This document shows positions 1-7,214 of a stretch of 64,000 nt of DNA, in pieces. A program made the position numbers and the translations under genes. A model generated the notes under the pieces. The model had not been told where the DNA came from, did no database searches, and saw nothing but the letters and a program-made list of their open reading frames with translations. The DNA comes from CAYJAY01 sp964370715 (GTDB lineage Bacteria > Bacillota > Clostridia > Oscillospirales > Ruminococcaceae), in assembly GCA_964370715.1 (NCBI GenBank), contig CAYJKJ010000009.1, positions 1-64,000 on the forward strand, read 5' to 3'. The stretch's first letter is position 1; every line of letters begins with the position of its first letter.

Positions 1-6
1 ATAGAG

Positions 7-48
7 GATTTCGAGTCAGGCTCGTTATGACCACTTCGATACGTCTCC
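7..48 (-). tRNA. tRNA-Ser(CGA) 5'-half remnant
   Basis: Read on the minus strand from 48, the sequence gives a serine-type acceptor 5' strand (GGAGACG), a D-arm (TCGA...CGAG), an anticodon 5' strand CCTGA and the loop CTCGAAA with anticodon CGA. After the next two bases (TC) the match stops. The 3' strand of the stem should continue TCAGG but reads TCCTC, so only two of five pairs form and the gene cannot be complete as seen. This resembles the half-tRNA left where a mobile element recombined within a tRNA gene, but only 6 bases beyond the break are visible. Assignment by recall of clostridial tRNA-Ser sequence. Confidence 0.6.
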
Positions 49-278
49 ATATTCGATTTTAGCCTTGCAAAACAAACTTGAACACTCTGTTTTTTAAAGC
101 ATTAAAATTATATCAAAAAAAAGCAATAATTGCAATAGCAAAAAAGCGTTTATTTAAATTTTTTGCGACAAGTTATCGAAAATTATCTAGAAGCTATCAA
201 GAAGCCGGTATATTAACCCCTTATTTTTACAATATGTTTGTATTTTTGAATTATATGAAAAAAACTTATCAAAATCGT
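49..278. other. AT-rich non-coding stretch
   Basis: The stretch between the tRNA remnant and the azlC promoter is very AT-rich and shows no convincing gene. An 82-codon TTG-started frame crosses it, but it has no ribosome binding site, a low-complexity lysine/leucine-rich product, and contains the azlC promoter at its 3' end. Confidence 0.5.
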
Positions 279-307
279 TTGAAAAACTTATCATTTTATG
301 GTATGTT
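279..307 (+). promoter_or_regulatory. Sigma-A promoter of azlCD
   Basis: TTGAAA (279-284) and TATGTT (302-307) are separated by 17 bases and lie 50 bases before the azlC start. Confidence 0.55.
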
Positions 308-356
308 AAATAACGTTGCAATTTAACAACTAAACTACTTTTAAGGATTTTTAACG

Positions 357-1058
357 ATGTCAAACTTGAAACAAACTCTTTATTTTTCATTTAAGTCGGC
401 AATACCCGTCATAACCGGTTATGTCGTCATCGGCATCGGCTTCGGTATGCTGCTTGAAAGCAAGGGGCTGGGCTTTGGTTGGGCAGGGCTTATGAGCCTC
501 ACGATTTATGCAGGATCAATGCAATACGTGGCTATCGACCTTTTAACGAGCGGTGCTTCGTTGGTTGCGGCGGCGCTCATGACGATAATGGTCAACTTTC
601 GCCATATTTTCTACAGCATAACGATGCTTGAACAATACAAAAAAACCGGCAAAAAGAAACCCTATCTTATCGCCTCGTTAACGGACGAAACGTTTTCGCT
701 TGTTTGCGCCCCCAACATCCCGAGCGATATCGACAAAAACGCCTATTTTTTGTTTGTGTCGATAATAAACCAAGCCAGTTGGGTTGGCGGAAGCATCGTT
801 GGCGGAATTATAGGAAGTTCAATCGAGATTAACACGGCGGGTATCGACTTTGCGATGACTGCGCTTTTTGTCGTCATATTCGTTGAACAATGGGAAAAAG
901 CGAAAAACCATATCCCGGCTCTATCGGGTGTCATCATTTCGGTTGTCTGCCTTTTGATCTTCGGCTCCGAAAACTTTCTAATTCCGGCAATGATTTCGAT
1001 TACAATAGCGCTATTTCTAGCTAGAAAATTCATCGAAGGGAAAAACCAAAATGATTAA
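357..1058 (+). CDS. azlC: AzlC family branched-chain amino acid exporter, large subunit
   Basis: Large membrane subunit of the two-component AzlCD permease, which in Bacillus exports branched-chain amino acids and analogues such as azaleucine. The 233-residue product is almost entirely hydrophobic, with about seven or eight membrane segments and the early glycine-rich stretch GIGFGMLLESKG typical of AzlC. AAGGA at 343-347 lies 9 bases before the ATG. azlD follows with an 8-base overlap, so the pair is cotranscribed and probably translationally coupled. Export of valine, leucine or isoleucine fits the citramalate synthase and branched-chain 2-oxoacid oxidoreductase elsewhere in the window, but the substrate is inferred from the family. 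Confidence 0.9.
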   Translation: MSNLKQTLYFSFKSAIPVITGYVVIGIGFGMLLESKGLGFGWAGLMSLTIYAGSMQYVAIDLLTSGASLVAAALMTIMVNFRHIFYSITMLEQYKKTGKKKPYLIASLTDETFSLVCAPNIPSDIDKNAYFLFVSIINQASWVGGSIVGGIIGSSIEINTAGIDFAMTALFVVIFVEQWEKAKNHIPALSGVIISVVCLLIFGSENFLIPAMISITIALFLARKFIEGKNQND

Positions 1059-1374
1059 TGCTCCATCTACTTTAACGCTTATTCTTTTGATAGCCGCTAT
1101 AACGCAGCTGCTGCGATTTTTGCCGTTTATCATCTTTCGAAACAAAACCCCAAAAGCTTTGCTGTATCTCGGCGAAGTGTTGCCTTTTTCGATAATGGCT
1201 ATGCTAGTCGTCTATTGCCTCAGAAACATGACGTTTTTTTCCTCTCCGTTTGGTCTGCCCGAAATCATCTGTGTTGGGCTAGTCGTCGTTGTTCATAAAC
1301 TAAAACACAACACTCTTGTTTCGATAGTCTCGGGAACATTAGCTTATATGCTGTTGGTTCAAGTAGTTTTTTAG
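1051..1374 (+). CDS. azlD: AzlD family branched-chain amino acid transport, small subunit
   Basis: Small hydrophobic partner of AzlC: 107 residues, three or four membrane helices, usual family length. It begins inside the last codons of azlC (8-base overlap), the standard arrangement of the pair. A strong hairpin terminator follows 27 bases after the stop, so azlCD is a two-gene operon. Family assignment rests on size, topology, partner and the conserved arginine-proline stretch (RFLPFIIF) near residue 23. Confidence 0.88.
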   Translation: MINAPSTLTLILLIAAITQLLRFLPFIIFRNKTPKALLYLGEVLPFSIMAMLVVYCLRNMTFFSSPFGLPEIICVGLVVVVHKLKHNTLVSIVSGTLAYMLLVQVVF

Positions 1375-1401
1375 AGATATATCTTTAATTTAACAATAAA
1401 A

Positions 1402-1447
1402 AATACAACCATTTTGCGAGACAATTGCAAAACGGTTGTATTTTTTT
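1402..1447. terminator. Bidirectional intrinsic terminator
   Basis: Arms at 1402-1417 and 1427-1442 form a 16-base stem with one mismatch. The right arm runs into a T tract and the left arm is preceded by an A tract, so it can end both azlD (+) and the convergent Dabb gene (-). Confidence 0.85.
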
Positions 1448-1474
1448 CGCTTGTGTTATTCTTTAGTCTTTTAA

Positions 1475-1771
1475 CTAAAACTCAAAATCGCAAGCCGAAC
1501 GATTTTCAATAACCTTATGTACAAACTCTCTAACCTTTTGATGTTCGGGGTGTTTTTGATAAAACGCTAGAGCTTCCTTTGATTCAAACGTCGAATCTAA
1601 ACAAAGGTTAAATCCTTCAGAAAATCCAACCGGCGAAACTGTTGCTGATTTTAAACCCTCGATAACCCCAACAAGGCTTTCAAGGCGTTGTTTCATGATA
1701 GCGGCGTTGTCAAACTTCGTGCCGCCCTCTGCTGTTTCTTTAAGTTTCCACATAACGATATGACGAACCAT
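1475..1771 (-). CDS. Dabb family protein (stress-responsive alpha/beta barrel)
   Basis: A 98-residue single-domain protein matching the Dabb (ferredoxin-like alpha/beta barrel) family: it starts MVRHIVMWKLK, the hallmark first strand with a conserved histidine, and has the later HPEHQKVREFV motif near residue 75. Relatives are dimeric; some are cyclases or aldehyde-forming enzymes, but most have no known activity, so no reaction is assigned. It lies 18 bases downstream of butyrate kinase on the same strand and is probably cotranscribed with it. Confidence 0.8.
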   Translation of the reverse strand: MVRHIVMWKLKETAEGGTKFDNAAIMKQRLESLVGVIEGLKSATVSPVGFSEGFNLCLDSTFESKEALAFYQKHPEHQKVREFVHKVIENRSACDFEF

Positions 1772-1789
1772 TTTAAAATACCTCTTTTT

Positions 1790-2851
1790 TTATTCTGTAT
1801 ATTCTCTTGCTTGTTCTTCGCCAAGCAAAACTCTTCTAATTCCAAACGCCAAAGACTCCATCTCAAATTCACCGGGATACACTTCAAGCGGAGCGATAAA
1901 CTCAACTCTTTCTCTGATTAGATCACAAAGATACTGCGCGCGCGCAACGCCACCCGTAAGGATTATTCTGTCAACCTTTCCATACATCGTTGTCGAAAGT
2001 TCCCCAATACCTTTTGCAATTTGGTATGCCATAGTTCTAACTACTAGATCCGCTTTTTTGTCGCCGTCTTCAATCATCTTAAGAACATCTCTCATGTCGG
2101 AAGTTCCAAGATGTCCCATGACGCCGCCCAAACCACGAGTTCTTTTTTTCATGTGGTCTGCGCCGTATTTCGCAACAAGTTTAAGGAAAACTCTAAGGCT
2201 TAAACGTCCGCTCGTTTCGGTTCCAAACGGGCCTTCATCATAGTCCATAGTGTCGATCATTCTGCCCTGTTGGTGTGCGTTCATCGAAAGACCTCCACCC
2301 ATATGGCAAACGATAAAGTTCATCTCGCTGTATTTTTTGCCGGCTTTTTCAGCCGATTTATGACACATAGCTCTTGTATTCAAAGCGTGTGAAAGCGCTC
2401 TTCTCGGGTTTTCGGGAATTCCGGAAAGCTTCGCTTCTTCGATAAATTCGCAAACCGCAACAGGGTCATAAACATATGCATTAACTCCAACCGATTCTGC
2501 AATCTTGTTTGCTATAATAGCGGCAAGATTGGAAGCGTGTGGGTCGGTCGAAGGGTCTTTAAGGCGGTCTATCATCGTTTGGTTAACTTGATATGCTCCC
2601 GAACGAACAGGAGGCAAAAGCCCGCCACGCCCAACAACGGCGCTTAATGTTTTAGCATCGATGTTATTCTCCGAAAGAAAATCCATTATTGCGGAATATC
2701 TCATGTCGAATTGATCTAAAACGTGTTCATACTTCATGATTTCCTGTTTGTCGTGTTCAATGTTTTGAACAACTTTTTGCTCTTCATTTTCAAACAACGC
2801 TATTTTGGTAGATGTCGAACCGGGATTAATGCAAAGAATTTTTGTGTCCAT
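1790..2851 (-). CDS. buk: Butyrate kinase
   Basis: Converts butyryl phosphate and ADP to butyrate and ATP, the energy-yielding last step of butyrate formation (ASKHA acetokinase family). The 353 residues match the usual length. The phosphate-1 motif CINPGSTSTK is at residues 7-16, VGRGG at 73-77, DPHASN at 103-108 and HMGGG at 183-187. The usual partner phosphotransbutyrylase (ptb) is not adjacent; a Dabb gene follows instead. AAAGGAG precedes the ATG and a consensus promoter lies upstream. Branched-chain acyl phosphates are also accepted by some relatives, which would fit the amino-acid fermentation genes nearby. Confidence 0.94.
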   Translation of the reverse strand: MDTKILCINPGSTSTKIALFENEEQKVVQNIEHDKQEIMKYEHVLDQFDMRYSAIMDFLSENNIDAKTLSAVVGRGGLLPPVRSGAYQVNQTMIDRLKDPSTDPHASNLAAIIANKIAESVGVNAYVYDPVAVCEFIEEAKLSGIPENPRRALSHALNTRAMCHKSAEKAGKKYSEMNFIVCHMGGGLSMNAHQQGRMIDTMDYDEGPFGTETSGRLSLRVFLKLVAKYGADHMKKRTRGLGGVMGHLGTSDMRDVLKMIEDGDKKADLVVRTMAYQIAKGIGELSTTMYGKVDRIILTGGVARAQYLCDLIRERVEFIAPLEVYPGEFEMESLAFGIRRVLLGEEQAREYTE

Positions 2852-2889
2852 GTTAATCAGTTCTCCTTTATTATTAATAACCTTCTTTC

Positions 2890-2919
2890 ATTATAATACA
2901 CAGCATTATTTAATTGCAA
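2890..2919 (-). promoter_or_regulatory. Sigma-A promoter of buk
   Basis: On the minus strand TTGCAA (2914-2919) is followed after 18 bases by TATAAT (2890-2895), about 40 bases before the buk ATG. Confidence 0.75.
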
Positions 2920-2921
2920 CA

Positions 2922-2957
2922 AAAAAACGCATAAACGTTTTGTTTTTGCGTTTTTTT
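2922..2957 (-). terminator. Intrinsic terminator after the lipoprotein gene
   Basis: Arms at 2923-2931 and 2947-2955 (AAAAACGCA/TGCGTTTTT) end in a T tract on the minus strand. It separates the lipoprotein transcript from the buk promoter. Confidence 0.7.
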
Positions 2958-2980
2958 GTTTTTGCTATGTTAATTTTTCG

Positions 2981-3715
2981 TTATTCAGCCGCTTCTAAAA
3001 GATCGATGTGCATAGCTGTTGCTTGGGGAGGAATAGATCTTGTTGTTATTCCGTTTGTTTGAACCGAGATTTTTTCGCCAACTTTAAATTCATAGCTTTC
3101 TACTTCATAAAACGTTTCAGCATCGTTTATAACGGTGTCAGCAGAAACCATGATCTTCATCTCGTTGTTTGCTGTTTCGTTGTCCTCTGTAGCTTTAACC
3201 AAAAGAACCGGGAAACCTTGTTCTTCCGAAACTTCCGAAATAGTTCCGATTATAGCAACTTCCATGTGTGGTGCTTCGGGAATATCTGCAACCGGTCCGC
3301 CTTCGCCTTCTTCGGGAAGCATCGAAGCTATTCCGTCGTTGCTAACGGTTGCCGGTTCTTGATCCAGCATAACGATAACGCTAGCAGGAACTTGGGGAGG
3401 GATCGACATCGTCATGATTCCGTTGCCATAAACCGATACCGTTTGACCAACTAGAAATTGTTCCGAAAATTCTGTCGAGCCATCCGACAAAACGATAACC
3501 GTTTCTTCCGAAAGATTTGCTATAGCTTCGGTGTGCGAGCTTTCGTTTTGGTCGTTTGCAACGATACGAAGTTGAACCGTTTCGCCTTCGCCGATGATTT
3601 CAGCTATCTGACCCGTGATGTCGGGAGTTTGTTCGGGGATTTTGCTTGATTGACCACACGCTACAAGCGCTAGACCTAACGTCGCACAAAGCATAACTAA
3701 TAATAATTTTTTCAT
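2981..3715 (-). CDS. Secreted lipoprotein with two tandem copies of an unassigned domain
   Basis: The first 25 residues are a lipoprotein signal (MKKLLLVMLCATLGLALVAC), with the lipobox cysteine at residue 20, so the protein is probably anchored to the outer face of the membrane. The rest consists of two repeats of about 95 residues, each with a beta-rich pattern (I-x-G-x-I/E start; VIVLSDGS or IMVSADTVI; VG-x-x-(I/V)-x-V middle) and a shared end signature S-I-P-P-Q (residues about 136 and 229). This resembles the small OB/DUF3221-like calcium-independent extracytoplasmic domains, but I cannot name the family with certainty. It is monocistronic between two terminators. Function unknown. Confidence 0.75.
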   Translation of the reverse strand: MKKLLLVMLCATLGLALVACGQSSKIPEQTPDITGQIAEIIGEGETVQLRIVANDQNESSHTEAIANLSEETVIVLSDGSTEFSEQFLVGQTVSVYGNGIMTMSIPPQVPASVIVMLDQEPATVSNDGIASMLPEEGEGGPVADIPEAPHMEVAIIGTISEVSEEQGFPVLLVKATEDNETANNEMKIMVSADTVINDAETFYEVESYEFKVGEKISVQTNGITTRSIPPQATAMHIDLLEAAE

Positions 3716-3758
3716 AATTCTTTTTCCTTTACATTCTTACATTTTTAAAATTTATTGA

Positions 3759-3793
3759 AAAAAGGGCTACCAACATTATAGGTAGCCCTTTTT
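3759..3793. terminator. Intrinsic terminator after the DUF4349 gene
   Basis: Perfect 13-base arms at 3759-3771 and 3781-3793 (AAAAAGGGCTACC and its complement) flanked by A and T runs. It ends the sigma/DUF4349 transcript on the minus strand. Confidence 0.85.
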
Positions 3794-3868
3794 ATTGGTA
3801 TTAATAGTATTAGTCAGTTTAATCTAATTATTAAACGCCGCTACATATCTACAAAAGGTTTCGACCCA

Positions 3869-4987
3869 TTAATCTTGTTTATTCTTTTTTGCTCTTTTAT
3901 TTTTAACTATCTTTTTGATAATTACAAACGCTATAAACGCAAGCACCATATATGGAATTGCATAGATAACAACGACAACTGCGTTTTTGAAGAAATCAAC
4001 CACTCCGACAAGCGAACCTCTAACGGCATCACCCATGACAACAAAGAAACTGTCGCCCGCCGAGATTGATGGTTGGCTAACCTCATCGATACCAACCGAT
4101 ATATAGGTGAAGTTAACTTGATCGTCCATCGATTGTTTTTGGCGCTCATAGTTTTCTATTTGGTATCTAACCTCTGAAAGCTGTTGTTCCGCAACCAAAA
4201 GATCGCTTATGTTTTCGGCTTGTTGCGCAAGAACGAGAATTCTTTGTTCTTGCTCCATAAGAGCCGCAAGTCGAGCTTCGGTGTCTACATAATAGCTTGT
4301 TATATCGTCGGCATATTCGCTCGAACGAGTGATGTTTTGTGAAGAGGAAAGTTCATCGATAAATGCGTTGTAGTTTTCGACCGGAACTCGGAAGTTATAG
4401 TATGCATAACGTGGGTTTTGTCTTTCGGTTTCGGGGTTTTCAAAATCATAATACTTGCCGGCAGAAAGATCACTGTTTTCAATATATCCGCCATACTTTT
4501 CGCAAAGTTGTTCAATAAGCTCTATCGAGACATCGAAATCTCTCGTTTCGATATTTGCGTCATATCTATACACAATCTTTAATCCATGTTGAGATGGGCT
4601 AGAGGTGTTAGAAGTCGTTGTTACGGAGCCGCTGTCCACCATGTTTTTTGTCGAAGAACCGGCAGTGTCTGTGTCATAAACCGCTTCGTCCGCCATCATC
4701 ATTTCCATCTCGGGAGCCTCCATGGCATATTGCGGAGCGCTTTCTGCTGTTGCATAATCATAAGATTCGTAGCTATTAAAGCCAATCATGCCGGTCATCG
4801 CTAGTGTCGCAGCTCCAAGCCCCAAACACACGACAAGCCCCGCCGCCATAGCGGTCCATTTAACCCATGATTTATTTTTAACAACTTTTATCTTGTTATC
4901 GTTATTCTGTTTCATAGCTGTGTTTGCCCCTTCTATTAATCTATTATCGATATCATTAATCGCCATAAATAATTTTTCTGCATCCAT
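3869..4987 (-). CDS. DUF4349 membrane protein, probable anti-sigma factor
   Basis: A 372-residue protein with a short cytoplasmic N-terminus, a membrane helix at about 44-67, an extracytoplasmic DUF4349 domain (about 137-355) containing a predicted coiled coil (235-290), a second helix at about 335-358 and a basic tail. The start lies one base past the stop of the ECF sigma factor gene, so the two are translationally coupled. That pairing and the N-terminal zone (IND-x-x-D-x-x-LIEGA) are typical of membrane anti-sigma factors that hold a sigma factor until an envelope signal arrives. The signal is unknown. The anti-sigma role is inferred from layout and topology. Confidence 0.8.
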   Translation of the reverse strand: MDAEKLFMAINDIDNRLIEGANTAMKQNNDNKIKVVKNKSWVKWTAMAAGLVVCLGLGAATLAMTGMIGFNSYESYDYATAESAPQYAMEAPEMEMMMADEAVYDTDTAGSSTKNMVDSGSVTTTSNTSSPSQHGLKIVYRYDANIETRDFDVSIELIEQLCEKYGGYIENSDLSAGKYYDFENPETERQNPRYAYYNFRVPVENYNAFIDELSSSQNITRSSEYADDITSYYVDTEARLAALMEQEQRILVLAQQAENISDLLVAEQQLSEVRYQIENYERQKQSMDDQVNFTYISVGIDEVSQPSISAGDSFFVVMGDAVRGSLVGVVDFFKNAVVVVIYAIPYMVLAFIAFVIIKKIVKNKRAKKNKQD

Positions 4988-4988
4988 T

Positions 4989-5540
4989 TTAAATTTCTAC
5001 CCCCTTATCTTCAAGGTGTTTTTTAAGCTTTGTTCTCAGTACGAATAGTTTTTGTTTAACGTTGGTTTCGGAAAACCCAAACGTTACAGCGAGTTGTTTA
5101 ATGCTCTCGCTATGCCAATAGCGGCAGATAAAAAGGTTTCGGTTTTTTTCATCGAGTTCAAAAAGGAACTGGTTAATGGCTTCGGTTATCTCGGCGCTGT
5201 CTCGCTTGTCGTCGTCGGTTGTCGAAAGGCATTGTTCAAGCTCGGACAACACGACCGAAAGCGAACTATCCCTCTTTTTTGCGGTTCGCTTTGCATACGC
5301 CGAAAGAGCGGTGTTTTTAACTATCTTTCCAAGATATGCCGAAAAGTTTTCAGGTTTTTCAGGGGGTATTGCGTTCCAAAGTTTTAAGTATGCTGTGTTA
5401 ACACATTCTTCGCTGTCCTCATCGTTTCTGAGGATGTTGTTTGCTATTCTTTTGCAAAGTCGCCCATATTTCTTAGCGGTTTCGGCAATCGAAAGTTCCG
5501 AACGATCAAAGAATAGATCTATAATTTTTATGTCTTCCAT
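4989..5540 (-). CDS. ECF-type RNA polymerase sigma factor
   Basis: A 183-residue sigma-70 family protein: region 2 at about residues 20-85 (acidic DEDSEECVNTAYLKLW, core binding and -10 recognition) and region 4 at about 125-180 (helix-turn-helix with FGFSETNVKQKL, -35 recognition). There is no region 1 or 3, so it belongs to the ECF group. AAGGAG lies 6 bases before the ATG. It is cotranscribed with the DUF4349 membrane protein, its likely regulator. The regulon cannot be read from this window; autoregulation is usual for the group. Confidence 0.9.
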   Translation of the reverse strand: MEDIKIIDLFFDRSELSIAETAKKYGRLCKRIANNILRNDEDSEECVNTAYLKLWNAIPPEKPENFSAYLGKIVKNTALSAYAKRTAKKRDSSLSVVLSELEQCLSTTDDDKRDSAEITEAINQFLFELDEKNRNLFICRYWHSESIKQLAVTFGFSETNVKQKLFVLRTKLKKHLEDKGVEI

Positions 5541-5640
5541 CGCAATCTCCTTTTTGTGCCTTCATACATAAAGACAGATGTTTTTTAAAAGGGTTAGGTT
5601 AATTTCAAAATTTTTTTAAATTTATTTTGTCTTGATAAAA

Positions 5641-5825
5641 TGAAAAATCCTAATCCCTGTGTAGCAAACGCCGTAGCGTATCCAAACGACGGAACGCATA
5701 CAATGCGTTCCCTACCAATAAATCCAAAAAACCCTCATAGCTCTTTTATCTGCTACAAAGGTTTTGATTGTTACATTATTTAAAAAGCGATTTCACTTTT
5801 GTAGCAAAATAATCAGACCGCTTGT
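5641..5825. repeat. Palindromic intergenic repeat
   Basis: The non-coding stretch between the sigma gene and the permease contains the palindrome GGAACGCAT-ACA-ATGCGTTCC at 5691-5711 followed by CTAC. A diverged copy occurs at 59726-59747. Distal to it TGCTACAAAG (5751-5760) and CTTTTGTAGCA (5796-5806) form a long-range inverted repeat. Confidence 0.55.
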
Positions 5826-6998
5826 TTATTGTCCCTCGGTAAAATCATAGTCGACAGGAATATCATCCCTTTCTGTTTCAAGCTTTTTGTTAGTATAATG
5901 GGAAACGAGCTTGTATAAAGCAGAAGCCAGCGGAACGCTTAGAACCATTCCGATAATCCCGAATGTTCCACCGCCGATAACTACCGCCGCCAGAACCCAA
6001 ACCCCCGGAAGCCCAATCGAATTCCCAACAACTTTCGGATAGATAATGTTTCCTTCAAGTTGTTGCAACACTATAACAAAGATAACAAACCATAAAACTT
6101 TTGATGGTTCGGTCATTAGTATTAACACCGCTCCTAAAATCGAACCCAAATATGCCCCGAGTATTGGGATAAGCGCCGTCACCCCCATGAACATACCAAC
6201 GGCGGCGGCATACGGAAAACCGAATATAAGCATACCGATAGCGCAAAGGCAACCCAAGATAACCGCCTCGGTGCATTGACCGATTATATAGTTATGGAAC
6301 GACTCGTTAATCGTTTTTAAAACAAAGTTAGTCGTCTTAACCGTTTGCGGTTTTGTGTAGGCTTTTTGAACTTTGTGTAGTTGAGCTATTATAGTTTCTT
6401 TTGCAAAAACCAAAAATGCCGCAAAAACTATCGCCATAAATACATTAAATATACTACTGGTTACAGTGGATATAATCGAAATCGACGAATTAAAGATGCT
6501 CTCTATTCCGATCGTAACATAGGAAGCAACGTTTGAAAGCAACGTCGGAATGTTGATATTGTTAAACTGTTCCAACACAAACTCAGCGATGCTCGGGAAG
6601 ATATGTTGGTTTGCAACTATCCACTCTTCAACATTTTGGATAAATTCCGGTATGCCGTCATAGACGGTGGCGAACGCTATCGTTATCTGCGGTATAACTA
6701 CCGACATTATTATTATAGCTATTCCAACAATTATAACAATCGAAAGCAAAAGGCAAACCCCACGCCTTGATTTGTTGATAAAATTAGATTTTGATTTTGG
6801 AAAATATATTCTTTCAAGCTTGGTCAACGGAATGTTTAGGATATATGCAATAGCAAACCCTGCCAAAAGCGGAGCGATAACCCCCAACAGCATTTTAGCA
6901 AGCGAAATGACCGAGTTGAAATATAGCAACAAAAACACAAGCAACGCCGCTATAATCATAAATTTAATAATTCTTTTATCTTCCGGTTTCCCTTTCAT
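5826..6998 (-). CDS. AI-2E family transporter (PerM/YtvI-like)
   Basis: A 390-residue membrane protein of the AI-2E exporter/PerM family: a pair of N-terminal helices, an amphipathic extracellular domain (about 120-180, FNNINIPTLLSNV) and a glycine-rich bundle of helices ending in PYAAAVGMFMGVTALIPILG, the most conserved part. Members include AI-2 exporters and Na+/H+ antiporters; the substrate here is unknown. I start at the ATG at 6998, because GAGAGG lies 9 bases upstream. An upstream frame to 7085 adds 29 residues lacking membrane character. Single gene, following its own AT-rich leader. Confidence 0.86.
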   Translation of the reverse strand: MKGKPEDKRIIKFMIIAALLVFLLLYFNSVISLAKMLLGVIAPLLAGFAIAYILNIPLTKLERIYFPKSKSNFINKSRRGVCLLLSIVIIVGIAIIIMSVVIPQITIAFATVYDGIPEFIQNVEEWIVANQHIFPSIAEFVLEQFNNINIPTLLSNVASYVTIGIESIFNSSISIISTVTSSIFNVFMAIVFAAFLVFAKETIIAQLHKVQKAYTKPQTVKTTNFVLKTINESFHNYIIGQCTEAVILGCLCAIGMLIFGFPYAAAVGMFMGVTALIPILGAYLGSILGAVLILMTEPSKVLWFVIFVIVLQQLEGNIIYPKVVGNSIGLPGVWVLAAVVIGGGTFGIIGMVLSVPLASALYKLVSHYTNKKLETERDDIPVDYDFTEGQ

Positions 6999-7139
6999 AA
7001 TAAAAAACCTCTCAAAAATATTGTATCTATGTATTCTACCATGAAAACCGCTCAAAAATCCACCATTTTTTATTAACATTCTCATTATTTAGTTTCAACG
7101 AAAACGTGGAATAAACTTGATAACGAAACCAAACTATAA

Positions 7140-7195
7140 AGCAAGGGCTTTTTGGATAACTCAGTTTCTCCAAAAAGCCCTTGCTGTTAATTTTT
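7140..7195 (-). terminator. Intrinsic terminator after the phosphofructokinase operon
   Basis: Perfect 17-base arms at 7140-7156 and 7169-7185 form a strong stem 29 bases after the stop of the phosphofructokinase gene. The T tract is best on the plus side (TTAATTTTTT) and weaker on the minus side. Confidence 0.75.
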
Positions 7196-7214
7196 TCTGT
7201 TTGTGTAAAAAGCG

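Noticed and set aside
78..326. 82-codon frame at the left end
   Set aside because: TTG start without ribosome site, lysine/leucine-rich low complexity, AT-rich, and it contains the azlC promoter.
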